DNA of 64,000 bases, from contig OZ017746.1 in assembly GCA_963969365.1 (NCBI GenBank), positions 2,604,001 to 2,668,000 of the forward strand, given 5' to 3'. The stretch is from Asterochloris sp. CNOR1. Lineage: Eukaryota; Chlorophyta; Trebouxiophyceae; Trebouxiales; Trebouxiaceae. The notes beneath the pieces are model-generated. The model ran no database searches and had not been told where the DNA came from. It saw nothing but the letters and a program-made list of their open reading frames with translations. Numbering within the stretch: position 1 is the stretch's first letter; every line of letters starts with the position of its first letter. The translations under genes were made by a program, and so were the position numbers. Shown piece by piece: positions 33,701 through 44,842 of the stretch.

Positions 33701-36558
33701 GATAGGCGCTCGCTGCAGCATGGTCGGCCAGGGAAAAGCAGAACACACTCCACACAGGAAGCTCGTGAGGTCCGGGGCTGCCCGTGGGTCCGTCATGGCC
33801 TGCCAGTCTGTCAGTGCCGCAATCTGTGCTACAGGGTTCAGCAGCACCTGCTCACGAACATCCCCATGAGGTTAAGAGCTGCCCACCTGGCTGTGATGGC
33901 CCCCACTGCAGCAGTGTATGCCAGGGGCACCAGCACCAGAGCGCAGGGGGAGGCTGTGGTCAGCAGGCCCATGGCGCGGTAGAAGACTCCCCGTTGGACG
34001 GCGGTGCTGAGCCAGGGCACCCCACACAGAGGCAGCACCACCAAAGATGCAGCTGTAGCAGCCATGACTCCCTTGGAGTAGGCGTCCCCAAAGGAGTCCA
34101 GCCAGCGTTTAAGGCGCGGCCGTTGCGCCTGCAGGGCGTCTCTCAGCCACATCAGGGGACAGTGGCAGGCAACTGACTGACACAGCATTCTGAGTCTAAA
34201 AGGCTGTCTAAAGCAGCATGCCGGCATCTAACGACAAAGCAAAGCATGTGCAGGGGCACCAGAGGGACGCAGCAGGCTTGGGAGGAGCAGCCCCTGCACA
34301 TCTGCACAGCTACTGGAATCAGTGCTGTGCCTGCACTGCATGCCAGGACATTGCAGTCAGGTGCCCAGCCAGTGCCTACACAGTCCAGCTCACCACCTTT
34401 GGTGCCACCAAACCATGCCTGGCAGTGCGCGCAGGGGTGCCGGCACCTGCCACAGGGGACCAGCCAGAGCATGCAAATCCAGCCGATCCTACCTGTGCCT
34501 CCGCCGTCAGCCTGGCAATACGCGCGGGGGTGGAGTCAGCTGACGGCCGCTGCGCCTTCACGACCAGGACACCATCGTGGTTGAGAGCCCCCGCAGGAAC
34601 TGCATCCCCGCGCCGGCACTGGCGGGGCAGGGCCTCCCCTGTGATATGCTCCGAGCTGACCATGGCCTCGCCATAGACCACTTCCCCATCCAGTGCGATC
34701 TGCAGCCAAGTTTGGGGAACCGCTTGGCTGGAAGCAGGTAGGGTGCATGCATGCAGATCGTGGCCAGTGGCTGTAGTGGGGCCTGCATCAACCTTAACCA
34801 TTGGCAGGGTGAGGGGAGGCAGATATGAGCGGACTGTGCAGCAGGTGATGGCACTGTGGCTGTGATGCCAACTGCCACAAGCTGGTGTGCAGTTGGCCGT
34901 ACGTTGCACAGCATGGGAAGCAAGCAGGCTAGATGCAGCCTTGGATTGCAGGCAGCCTCATGCAAGGCTGACCTGCAGGCTAGATGCAGCCTTGTGATGC
35001 AGGCAGCCTCATGCAAGGCTGACCTGCTGGCCAGGGCGGACAAGGGTCAGGTCCCCCACAGCCACATCCCGTGCAGGCACCTCCCGTGCAGCCAAGAGAT
35101 TGGGGGAGCCCCCTGCGTCTAGCTGCACCAGGACAGCCTTCTGGGGAATGCTGTCAAACAGCGCAGACAGGTTGCCCATGGCCCGGTCGGTAAGGCGGTG
35201 CTCCACTGTATGGGAGACATGGAACAGCACCAACAGCAGGGCGCCCTGCACCAGCAGGAGTCAGCTGATGTGGCAAAGGAGCCGGGCTGTGCATGGGAAG
35301 CAAGCCATCTGCAAGAAAAGGCAGGATCTAGGATCCAGCTAGCCTAGCAGCAGAGCACGATCGTGTCGCGCATGCATCACAGCAACCCCACACAGTAAGA
35401 CTCCCATGTGCTAGGCCCCTGCTGGGATTGACTGGTTACGAGTGAATGGAGCATGGCCAGGAAGCATCAAGATGAAGCAAGAGACACTTCAGACCGGCCG
35501 GAACAACAGCAGGTCTCAGTCGTGAAATCGAAAGGGCCTGACTGTAGCTCAGATGGCACCGCGGCCAGCTATGTCTGCAGGCACCAGAATGGAGGACGCT
35601 CAGACAAGCCAGTCACATGGGGTCCCACCCACCTCCACCAGGCCGCCTATGGCCAGCGTGCCAAACACGGCCAGCGTCATGAGGACATGGGTGTTGATCT
35701 GGGCATCGGTTAGGTTGAAGCAGAGCTCCACAGCTGCAGGCACACCTCCCAGCAGGTATACGCCAGCAGCCCCCGCGTTGGCCAGCCTGTGAGCAAGCGC
35801 GGCCTGCAGCCACCCAGCGCTGGCCAGCCCGTTGCAGGCCAAAGCGCTGGCCATCATGACCGAGATGGTCACAGCCACCCACAGGCGTTCGTGCAGGGCC
35901 TCTGTGAGCTGGAGCAGCCCCAAGGCGCTGAATGTTGCGCGCAGCACCTGATGGACTGGGTTGCGGGGGTTGACCAGCTCCTCATGGTCGTGGCTGTGGC
36001 TGTGGTCATGAGGGTGAGAGTGGGAGTGCTCATGGCTGTGTCCGTGGCCATGAGAGTGGCTGGGGTGGTGATCGTGCTCATGACCGTGCTGGTGGCTGTG
36101 ACCGGCGTCGTGCTCATGGTCGTGGCGATGAACATGGAGGTGAGAGCTGTGAATGTGGCTGGGAAGGTGACCTTGTTGCCCATTGCTGTGGTGCCCCAGA
36201 TCATCAAGATGCTGAGGGCTAGCGCCATTCCTGCCCCAGGGGGTTTGCTGCTCCTGATTGGCCTGCACGCCACAACGGTGCAGGGGTCAGGTTGCACTCC
36301 ACAGCAGGCCCGACAGGTGCTGCCTCTACCTGTCAGTGCCCCTTGCTCGGTGTCGATCAGGCCAGGCCTTCATCGTAAGCCAGGCAATGGTGCATTCAGC
36401 CAGCGTCACCTGTTGAGTGGCATTTCTCGGGGAAAGGGGACCGCCAAGGGCACTGTCTGGTCCCCTGCTGCTGCTGGCACCCTCATGCTGCACTCGCGGC
36501 CCTCCCTGAGCTTCTGCATGGGCGGCCCTGTGAGCACGTTTGGTCTGCCAGTGGCCAT
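30753..36558 (-). CDS. HMA1: HMA1-type P1B heavy-metal ATPase, plastid envelope
   Basis: Nine exons: 36558-36410 (tentative), 36185-35633, 35245-35024, 34699-34493, 34128-33887, 33220-33072, 32755-32582, 32436-31973, 31232-30753; 879 residues. Exon 1 is proposed as a transit peptide and is the weakest part of the model. Residues about 60-120 are a run of His-Ser, His-Asp and His-Gly repeats as in plant HMA1, with no CxxC metal-binding domain. The catalytic core has SEHITGEALP, SPCALVLVPLAY (SPC at 437-439), the phosphorylated Asp480 in FFDKTGTLTTG, a GTHPVSQA HP motif, VVMLTGDRTDSA and VGDGINDAPALAAADVGLA, then FALALPVVLGFIPLWFAV-like terminal helices. HMA1 moves Cu, Zn or Ca across the chloroplast envelope. 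The Ser-Pro-Cys and missing HMBD fit the HMA1 (P1B-4) group. Confidence 0.93.
31597..31729 (-). repeat. Two echoes of the HMA1 exon 8 donor end
   Basis: The real edge (31961-32010, acagtgtctcacctccagct then tctgctctggtgtgagccct, gccctgacat) recurs in the following intron. One copy is at 31597-31650 (gcagtgtctcagtcctagca, tctgccctgtgtcacccctg, ccctggcat). The other is at 31677-31729 (ggtctgacctccagatcctg, ctctaaggtgtgccctgcca). Fragments of the same exon (gatgcccaactgctg) also appear near 31520. Confidence 0.75.
34926..35027 (-). repeat. 51-bp tandem duplication across the HMA1 exon 3 donor
   Basis: Two nearly identical copies (34926-34976 and 34977-35027) of aggctagatgcagccttg through aggctgacctgc. 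The right copy contains the true donor (exon 3 ends at 35024, then GTCAGCC on the minus strand). The left copy carries an identical donor sequence. This is the youngest exon-edge duplication in the window. Confidence 0.95.
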
Positions 36559-36916
36559 GTTTGTACAGAAAATATCTGCCAGCGACGCCTCCACAGAGCA
36601 GGTGGGTCAGTGGCCTCTGTCGTGTCCTGCAAGCCAGCAGCTCTGCATGGACACCAGGTCTTTGCCAAAGGCTTAAAGGATGCTCCCCCTGGCATTTCTG
36701 CCCTGCACCAGGCAGCAAGCCGCGGTGAAGCATGCTTTCCGAGCTGGTCGCTACCGAGAAAGTTAGCAGAATAGAAAGGCGGGGGATTGGCAGCAAGCTC
36801 TGGAACGACCCTGAACACTTTTGAAAACACTGTCCGCACTCTCTGACCACCTGAGCAGCCCTTGACTTCCAAGTTTGCTTTTGTTTATTAAGCAGCAGCT
36901 TGTCGCCAGGGTGCTC
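36559..36916. other. Intergenic region between HMA1 and the small plastid gene
   Basis: About 360 bases separate the proposed divergent starts. If HMA1 exon 1 lies further upstream it would fall here; a minus-strand ATG near 36733 (MLHRGLLPGAG) is one candidate. No other feature seen. Confidence 0.5.
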
Positions 36917-37500
36917 ATGATGGGTTCAGTTATTCAAGGTGGCATGTTTGGGCAGAACACGACCTGTCGGGTATGCTAGTATGCACTTTGCTGTTATGCA
37001 CCAGCAAATTGGATCTTTGTCAGGGCCTGGATGACACCAGAGTGCCAGATTGCAGGCCTACCGGGTGGCGTCAAAGTCAAGGCAATGCATGCGGGTGCAT
37101 GCGCAGCCTCAAGAGGCGCCTGCCAAAGTTGGCAAGGCAAAGGCTGTGCCAGGCAAGGAGCAGGAGGCCAAGGAGATTCATGGGAGCACCTCGCGCATGG
37201 CTCCCCCTGGCCACGAAGGCAACAACCCTGGGCCAGAGGCTGAGGTTCACACCAAGGTGGGCTGGGGATGCACCATAGGTGACACTGTGGTCTCCTGGCT
37301 GCCAAAGCATTTACACTGCGCTTGCAAGCCTTGCATGAAAGCCAGCATGCTGGCTGCCTTGAGCAAAGCTTGCTCGCCTGCCTGCCATGCAGATAGCTGA
37401 AGCCCTGGCGGCTGCAAGCGATGCAGAGAAGGCAAGAGTGGAGAGCCAGGAGAATTCAGACATCACTGCGGTTGACACATCATTCTTGCACAAGGAGTGA
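36917..37500 (+). CDS. Small plastid-targeted protein of unknown function
   Basis: Three exons (36917-36970, 37056-37256, 37393-37500) join in phase 0 to a 120-residue protein. The first 40 residues look like a plastid transit peptide: no acidic residues, rich in Ser, Arg and Gly, ending CMRVHAQ just before PQEAPAKVGK, a typical VxA cleavage context. The mature part is small, hydrophilic and Lys/Glu/Ala rich (GKAKAVPGKEQEAKEIHG, then MAPPGHEGNNPGPEAEVHT, then a helix IAEALAAASDAEKARVES). It ends DTSFLHKE. No membrane segment or Cys motif, and no family recognised. Start, splice sites and stop are all consistent, but there is no homology support, so the model is provisional. Confidence 0.6.
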
Positions 37501-37810
37501 ACACAAAGTACGAGGAGCAAGAGCGACCAAGAGTGTACACCCGCTATGAGGCGCCAAAACAACCATCCATAGTCCCAACGCCCTCCCCGCGCATCGTAGT
37601 GCAGCTGAGAGATGAAGAACTTAGAGAGGCGTGCAGGAGTGCCCATTGCCCAGCGAGAGACAGAACAACAAGGGCATGCATTGCACAATTTCATTGGCGA
37701 TGGATTCATTCTTGAACAACATTACTCAGGGTGACACTTTGCTCACGCCCAAGCAGATGCTTCTTGTATGCATGACGCTTACTGTATGAGCCTGTTATTG
37801 CAAGACATTC
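37501..37810. other. Convergent intergenic region
   Basis: 310 bases with the 3' ends of the small plastid gene (+) and the histidinol-phosphatase gene (-). No gene or clear poly(A) signal recognised. Confidence 0.55.
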
Positions 37811-40028
37811 TCAACTTGTGGCACCAGCCCCATATGGCGGAGTACCTTCGCCTCTGGTCTCGCCCCATGCCAGCTGTTCCAAGGCTTGCTTGTGGACGGC
37901 AGGGTCTCCTGCTGCAATGACCTCGCCTGCAAACAGGCAAGCTCGACAGCCTCCTTGTCTGCTACCACTGCACGTGCATGAGAGGTCTAGCTTGCTCACC
38001 GGGCAGCTGATTCAGAGCGTACTGCCCGGAGGTCCTTCTCCACTGCAGGTGCTGCCCCTGCATCCAGGGAAGAGGGCTTCAGAGAGGGGTGGCTGCACCT
38101 CTGCTTGATGCTGCTGCAATGACGACGCTGCCCAAATCACAGGCTATTTCCAGCACCAGCAAACTAGCCGTTCTCCTGCATACTGCCAGCAGCTGCCAGG
38201 CAGACACGGTAGCGCTGCATCACAAGCGGGGAAGCCAGGCAGGCATCATTACCAACCAGCATTGCCAGAGGTCCTCTGAAGGGCAAAGCCATCCTCAACA
38301 TCTGCCTACCTCCCAGTCTGTTATGATTCCCCCTGCCCCCTCAACAATGGCGACCAGCGGCATGTAGTCATAGGGCTTCAGGCTGGCCTCCACAACCAGG
38401 TCCAGAAAGCCAGCAGCCAGCAGGCCATATGCATAGCAGTCTGTACAGCAACAGGGCAGATCACTCTCATGTGGCATGCTCTTAGGTCTGATGTGAGTGT
38501 CACACATGGCACAGCACATAACAGCGCCAAATTGGCACCCAGCTCCAGTGCAGAGATGATTAGGCTGCCGATGCAGAGCATGCATCAGCTGCTGCGCACC
38601 ATGCAGGCCTCTGTGGCTTGGCAGTGTGCAGGTGGCACAGTAGTCTCACACAAATCACAAATCACTTACCGTAGCCATATAGTGGGGTGCGCACAGCTTC
38701 GCGTACACGCTCAAAGGCGTCCTGCGTCTCCCCGCTGAAGATGTGGGGGGAGGTGGAGTCCATGTAGGCGAGGCTGATGTCGCCGCAGCAGCGTGCTTGG
38801 ACTTTCTGGCCTGTGCTGCAGCGCAGAGACCCTGAGTGCAAGTGCTGGGAGTTCCTGCCATGCGTGCGCTGCAGCACCCTGCGTGTACTGAGCGGGAGTG
38901 AATGGGCATGCTGGCAGCCTCTGCCTTGCGTGCACCCCCATCAGCAGGTCTCTGCAGGTTGTCCGGCCAGTTTGACTTGCTGCGGCACCAAGCAGTCACC
39001 ATGAAAGCTGCGCCAATCCCCCATTATAGCGTCTCTCCCATGCTCACGCAGTGAGAAGAGCTTCATGTAGTGAAATGCAGCGCCAGCACCAGGTGCTGAG
39101 TGGGAATGCTGGAGTGCTAATAGGTCCTGAGGAACCTGCTCTCCTGAAGGCACCTCAGCCCGCCCTCATATTGCAGTGACCTGAGCTGACCTGGGACAGG
39201 GCTGGGATACAGCCAGCTGTCTCACGGTCAAGTGGTATGTCTCACCATTCAGAGTGGTGCCTCGACCAGCAGCGCCCACCCATCGCTCCTTGCTGATGGG
39301 CTGGTCTAAAATACCCAAGACAGGAGAGCCATCCTGGAGCAGGGCAATTAGGGTTCCAAAGGTTGGCTTGCCTGCAGCAAAGGGCAGCAGACGCTTGATA
39401 GGGCGATCAGGGCAGTCAAGGTGGGCTTGGTTGCAACGTCCTTGCTAGCAGCCATGAAGTGGCCAAGGTGAGGGCCCATGCATGCAGCACTGCCTTGGTA
39501 TTGTAGTTGCAAACACTCAGACCTGTCCGCTCTTGATGGCTTGTACTGCCTCAGAGATCCTTGATGCACCTCGATCTGTGCTCTGTGCTGGAACCTGGGC
39601 AGCCGCCACATGAGCTCTGCTGGACCCACGTCATTGCTGCACGCACCTGTGATGAAGCTCTTGGTGCCATCGATTGGGTCTAAAACCCAGAGATATTGGC
39701 TGTCGCCATCTGGGGTGTGCATGCCCAGCTCCTCCCCAAAGACACTGTGGTCTGGGAACTTTTCCTTGATGAGATTGCTCATGGCCTCCTCTGCTTTGCG
39801 ATCGGCCTCAGTGACAGGGCTGTTGTCGCCTTTGGTTTCAATGAAGACTGGGGACCTACAGGGACACACAGCAGCGCTCTGTGTTAAAGCCGTCTGCAAA
39901 CGCCACAACAAACCTCAGAATCACCTGAAGTACTGAGTTGTGATCTTGGCCGCCGCGTCAGCCAGCTGGTGTCCCAGGTCAATGTAGTCTGAGCTCAGCT
40001 GCTGGGAAGTGTCACTGGCTGCCCGCAT
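37811..40028 (-). CDS. HISN7: Histidinol-phosphate phosphatase, inositol-monophosphatase family (HISN7/IMPL2-like)
   Basis: Exons: 40028-39925, 39855-39647, 39371-39246, 38810-38670, 38440-38310, then a final exon 37926-37811. A short exon between the last two is needed for phase and was not resolved. Core motifs of the IMPase fold are present: GDNSPVTEADRKAEEAM, VFGEELGMH (metal Glu), VLDPIDGTKSFITGKPTFG (DPIDGT metal site), LGILDQPISKERW, DCYAYGLLAAGFLDLVVEA and EGAGGIITDWE. The last exon gives GEVIAAGDPAVHKQALEQL. FITGKPTFGTLIALL and DCYAYGLLA match plant IMPL2, which dephosphorylates L-histidinol phosphate in plastid histidine synthesis, better than true inositol phosphatases. A transit peptide is expected; exons upstream of 40028 may supply it (ATG near 40281 is a candidate). 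Confidence 0.87.
38103..38143 (-). repeat. Echo of the last HISN7 exon acceptor
   Basis: Plus-strand gctgctgcaatgacgacgct, then gcccaaatcacagg, copies the real exon start and acceptor at 37903-37941 (cctgctgcaatgacctcgcc, tgcaaacagg). On the minus strand it reads VVIAAASS against the exon's EVIAAGDP. It lies about 200 bases upstream in the preceding intron and could confuse gene predictors. Confidence 0.75.
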
Positions 40029-40552
40029 TGAGCAGTCACCTTGCCTATGACCGGCATGCCACTTGCTGCTATGACCTGCAGATCTGCCATGAATGGGTAT
40101 TTCAGCTGATGGCTCCAGGCACATTGATGCCTGCAGGGGCTGATGGGCCGATGACCTGATCTGACTGCAGAAACAGTCACCCCTTGCAGTAGGTCTCACC
40201 TGCTGTGCCATGTGCTGATGAGACTTGGAAATGTTGCACGGCACCCAGGTGCCAGGATCTGCATTGTTGCTGGCAAACATGAAATGCAAGCCACATGAGG
40301 TTGACCCCCATTTTGACTTCTCAGCTGCAGGAGCCCCGCCCTTAATTCACAAGCCTGGCTAGTTGAACGCAAGGCGACAGCGGGAATGTCTCTGCCCACC
40401 CAGCTGGGTGTCTAGCACAGCCACCAGATGTCTGCCAAGCGACACGAGATAGTCCAGAATCCGTTTCAGGGGTTCCTCAGGTGACACACAGCTGACACTG
40501 CATAGCTTCGAGCTGCTGCGTGTGCATTGCTCTGCATGAGTTTGCTGGCGCC
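40029..40552. promoter_or_regulatory. Divergent region, HISN7 / ABC1 kinase
   Basis: About 520 bases between the two start codons I chose. It probably also contains the 5' exon(s) encoding the HISN7 transit peptide. Candidate minus-strand pieces, each with GT-AG borders, are near 40281-40201 and 40078-40043, but I could not choose between models. Confidence 0.45.
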
Positions 40553-43500
40553 ATGATCAGCCTCTGCTGTCAGCCTGAAGGCCTAGGGATACCACAAACA
40601 TGTGCAGCTCAGCAATTGCATCATCTGCAAGTTGCAATCTGCAGAACAACAGACTTCTGGCGCCGAGCCTTTGGCATCTATGGAGGCTACAAGGTGGCCC
40701 AGCTGCGTGCCACCGTGCTGCGTGCTGCTGGTCATAGCGAGATCCAGCTCAAGGAGAACCTCTGGAGGTACCAGCACGAGTGGGCAGGCGAGAACATGTA
40801 CAAACTAGCGGTGGACATGAGAGGCTTCTACCTTAAGGTGAAAGTTTCACGCTGGCTCAGGTGCAGGCTGCTGGAATAAATGCATCAGGGACTGGGCTTC
40901 TGTCTCAAGATGGCAGCACCTGTAGTGAATTCATACATCAGCATGTTGCCGGCAGGGGCTGGCAAAGGGGCGTAAGGTGGCTTTGCTCCTCTCAAGGTAA
41001 CAGCAGGTGCTGAAGTTCAGGTATTAAGTGGGAAGCCCAGCGACAGAGGCCTGGCAGGTGACCTGGCGTCGCTAAGCTGTACATCAAGCCCAAACAAAGC
41101 CTGCCTTTGGACCCCTCCAGAGGGGCATGTTGCTGGTTGCAGGTTGGGCAGTTTCTGGGTGCCAGGCGGGACTTCATGCCCCAGCCGGTCTGTGACCACC
41201 TGTCCAAGCTGCACGATCAGGTAAGTGAGGTCAGCCTGGCGCTGCAGTAGCTAGCAGGTGCATGTGGGTCCCTGGTCCGCCTGACAGCTTGACGCAGCGT
41301 CTGCACACCTGCACAGTGCTGCTTGCTCACGACAGAGCAGCTGACGCCAGTGATCACCACCTGCCTGCTCCCAGGCTAGCTGCTTATATCAACTGCAGCT
41401 GAACCCACCACAAAGAGCCGCTGCAACCCCTGCAGGTACCGCCCATGCCGCCAACACAGGTGCAGCAGGTCCTGGAGCATGAGCTAGGCGCCCCGCTGAG
41501 GGATATCTTTGAGTGGATAGACCTGCAGACTCCACTAGGTTCTGCGTCCATCTCCCAGGTCAGCAACTGCTGCTGCACTCCACTCCGCAGAGCAGAGCAT
41601 TGTACTGAGGTGCCTGGCTTGGCATTCTCACACTGCAGCCATGGAAGGGGCTGGCCTCCCCCTGCATCCCACAGAATCAGTGGCCGCTGTTGTGCATGAC
41701 TACCCCTTTTTTGTTGCAGGTGCACATGGCGTGCCTAAAAGCAGGAGGCCAGAGAGGGCGACGCCAGAAGCCAAAAGCCTTCATGGTGCATAGAGTGAAG
41801 CAAGGCGAGACCGCTGCAGGCATTGCCAGCTCGAGGGGCCTTGTGGTAGCAGACCTGGAGCAGGCCAATCCAGGTCAATGGCTGCTTGAGCACCAGAGTA
41901 TGCAGCATGGTAGCAATCAGCATTTCAGCCAGGGGTGCATGTGCCGGTGGTTGGCTCCCTTCACTGGTGGTCTGCAAGCTTTGTCCTGTACAGGCCACAG
42001 GTGTAACTCTGATGCACTGTGACATTGCGTGCAAGACTTGCTCCTGCAGGTGTCAGATCATATCTCCCCTTCATTTCTGCCCAACTATAACTGCCGCACC
42101 CTCCGCCAGTCCTCAGCCCAGTGCTAATCCTTGCTGCAGCAGCCGCAGTTCTGGCCCCTGCAGCACCCTCTCCCCAGTCTGGTGCCAGCTGGCCTCCCTT
42201 GCCACCCTTGTGCTCACCCAATCCGCTCCAATACTGAGCTGCAGTCCAGAACTAATCTAATCTGGAGCTGCTGCACATATTGCAAATGACGAGTGCACCA
42301 GTTGCTTCCAGCAGCTGCCTGGCCAGGGCCCTGGGGTCCTGCGCCCCTCCTGCCAGGCCCGTGCTCTGCGGCATACTCTCACCAAACCACCGCTGCAGGG
42401 CAGGACCTGGGCAGCCTGGAGCTGGGACAGCACCTGCACATCCCCACACATAGCTGGGTCACGCCGCCCGCCGTGGAGCCCTCTGCCGCAGAGCTAGCTG
42501 CTGCAGCAGCTCGCAGTGCACGTGATGGGCCTCCTAAAGGCCTTGTAGCTGTGAAAGTGCAGTACCCAGATGCTCTGGGCACGATGCTGCAAGACCTGAC
42601 TAATGTGCGTCTCGCGGCAGCCTTCCTCCAGAAGTTTGAGCTCAAGTTTGACCTGGTGTCGGCCGTGAGGGAGCTTGCTGCCCAGGTGCGGCTCTCCTGT
42701 TGATGTGGCAAGTCCTGAAGTATGATGAGGCCAGCAGGACTGCGCTGCCTAACCATGGGGCAGGGCAGCCGAGGACACAGAAAGCCAGTTGGCAGCCAGA
42801 ATTCCTGCAGGATGCAGGGCTTCTGCGAAAGCCCAGGTTGCTGTTCTCAGAGTGTGATCCCTCTGCATGATCCCCCTGGCAGTGTTGGGGCGAGTTAGAG
42901 TTTGGGGTGTTCCCTTCTGTGTGCAGGTCCCCTGACGAGTATGAAGCTAAGCCAATGAGTGCAGCTGCTGCAGCAGAGCTAAAAGTTGTCCTGTGGACTG
43001 CCTGCAGATCAAACTGGAATTCGACTTCCACCGAGAGGCACGGGTGATGGATAAGATTGCCGGCGACCTCAAGGTGAGCCCTCGAGTTTGTCCTGGCGAG
43101 CGCTGTATATCTTGACAAGCAGCGTCATGTGCCCAGCAAGCATCAATTGCGAGAAGCAGCTGTGGACTCTGAATCCTGTGGTAGCATGCTACTGCAAGGC
43201 CGTTGCAGACACAACCTGATGGGTCCTGCCTGCCTGCTGTAGAGGCAGGGCGTGGGGCGCCGCATCGTGATCCCCACCTCCGTGCCTGGCCTGACCACCA
43301 AGCAGGTGCGTGCTGTTGACAGGACATTGATGCTGTTCTCACAGCCTGTTTGCATAAGGTCAGCACGATGTTTGGTGAAGAGCGCCATCTGACATCATTG
43401 TGATGGCTGGGAGGTGAAGCAATGTGTTGACAGTGCGCTGCATGACTCCCAATCAAAAGTAGCAACCCTTCTCATGCAGGTGCTGGTCATGACCTTTGTG

Positions 43501-44842
43501 GAGGGCACGCAGATCACCCGCCTGGAGGGGCGAATGAAGCAGCTGTCCCAGCGGCAGCGGAACATTGGCATCAGACGCCTCATCAAGCGGGTGTCGGAGG
43601 CTTATGGCCGCATGCTGCTGTATGATGGGCTCTTCCAGGCAGATGGCCACCCAGGTTAGCCTTTGTGACTGCACTGCTAACTTTACATTTGAGCACAGCC
43701 AAGGTGTCTGCCCAGCATGCACAGTATGCATTGCAGTAGCTTGCTGTCAGCCCTCTTGTGTGGTCTTGCTTGGTCAGGGCTGCTCAACTGTGCACATCTC
43801 CTGCATGCAGGCAACATTCTTGTCCAGAAAGGTCAGTGCTGGTTGAGTAAGCCAAGCTGGTTGCTAGAGGCCTCCATAGGGTGCTACTCAGTGTGTGTCC
43901 TGGCCTGCATCCTGTGCCCTCTCATCTCGTCAGCGTCGAATCTGCATACCTCTTGGAGGCTGCCTCTGCTGTAGTTCCCCGCCTGCATCCCAAGTTGGAC
44001 ACCAGCAGCACTGTCAGTCTAGCGACGCTAGGGGCATGGTGTGCCCGCTGTATGCTTGATTGACCTGCTGCCTGAGGCCTTGAATGCCTCACCTCATTCA
44101 TCCTTGGCAGCCACGGATGCATGTTTCCAGGGGGCAGGGTAGGCCTGCTGGACTATGGGCAGTCCAAGCAGCTGCCTGACGAGTCGCGTCTGGCCTTTGC
44201 TGAGCTGATCCGCAATCTGGACATCGGTGACCATGAGGACATTGCTGCCAGCCTGAAGCATGTTGGAGTCAGGCTGGAGGAGGGCAATGTGGCCCTGCAG
44301 GCCAGAATGGCATATGGCATGTTTGACACGAGAGGCAGGCAAGCTCCTGCATGGCATGCTGCAGGCTAAGCCCTGCAGGACAGCTGCCACCTTGACTTTG
44401 CTGTTCAGCCTTTGCATACTTCACAGGCAAAGTCCCCTCGCACCAGGATGAGGTCACGGCTGCGGGCTTCACCCGTGCCTTCCAGCCTCTCATATGCATG
44501 CCTGCATCCAGAACCTGTGCCTGTCCAGAACCTGAGCTGCTGAACTGGCAGCCTGCTGGTGCTAAGTCTTTCCTCTTCCTTGAAGTAACTCCTGTTGCTG
44601 CTTCCAGGGTGGACCCCTTTGACCCGGACTCCCCCCTTAAGAAAATGGGCGTCAAACAATTTCCTGGTGACATGTTCTTTGTGCTGCGGGTGGTGCAGCT
44701 GCTGCGTGGGTTGGCCACACACATGGGCGTCACCGACTTTAGCAGCGCTAGCCAGTGGCGCAATTTTGCAGACGATGCCCTCATCAAGGGTGGGCGCCTT
44801 CCCCCCAGGAAGCCCTGGTGGCTCACACACTCTGCATTCTGA
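40553..44842 (+). CDS. ABC1/UbiB (ADCK) atypical kinase with internal LysM-like domain
   Basis: Eleven exons: 40553-40837, 41143-41220, 41436-41558, 41720-41873, 42399-42685, 43008-43073, 43243-43305, 43480-43654, 43811-43831, 44131-44338, 44608-44842; 564 residues. ABC1 kinases regulate quinone and prenyl-lipid metabolism in mitochondria and plastids. Signatures: KxGQ-type motif FYLKVGQFLGARRDFMP (residue 98 region), GSASISQVH, Lys266 in GLVAVKVQYP, EFDFHREARVMDKI, VLVMTFVEGTQI, GLFQADGHPGNILVQKG and GLLDYGQSKQL (the DFG-like metal site). Between SISQVH and VAVKVQ lies an insert of about 90 residues. It includes FMVHRVKQGETAAGIASSRG and DLEQANPGQDLGSLELGQHL, a good LysM match (about residues 183-231). 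Intron 10 begins with GC. The start codon is uncertain; an upstream exon could add a targeting peptide. Confidence 0.93.

Noticed and set aside
35869-36120. Simple-sequence repeat in place of coding sequence
   Set aside because: The short-period cat/gtg pattern encodes the His-rich segment expected of HMA1 and stays in frame, so it is coding rather than a neutral microsatellite.
35789-36676. Long plus-strand open frame of 295 codons with many Val/Met/Ala
   Set aside because: It is the antisense of the HMA1 His-rich exon. His-Asp/His-Ser codon repeats read backwards give Val/Met strings; no homology, no splice logic.
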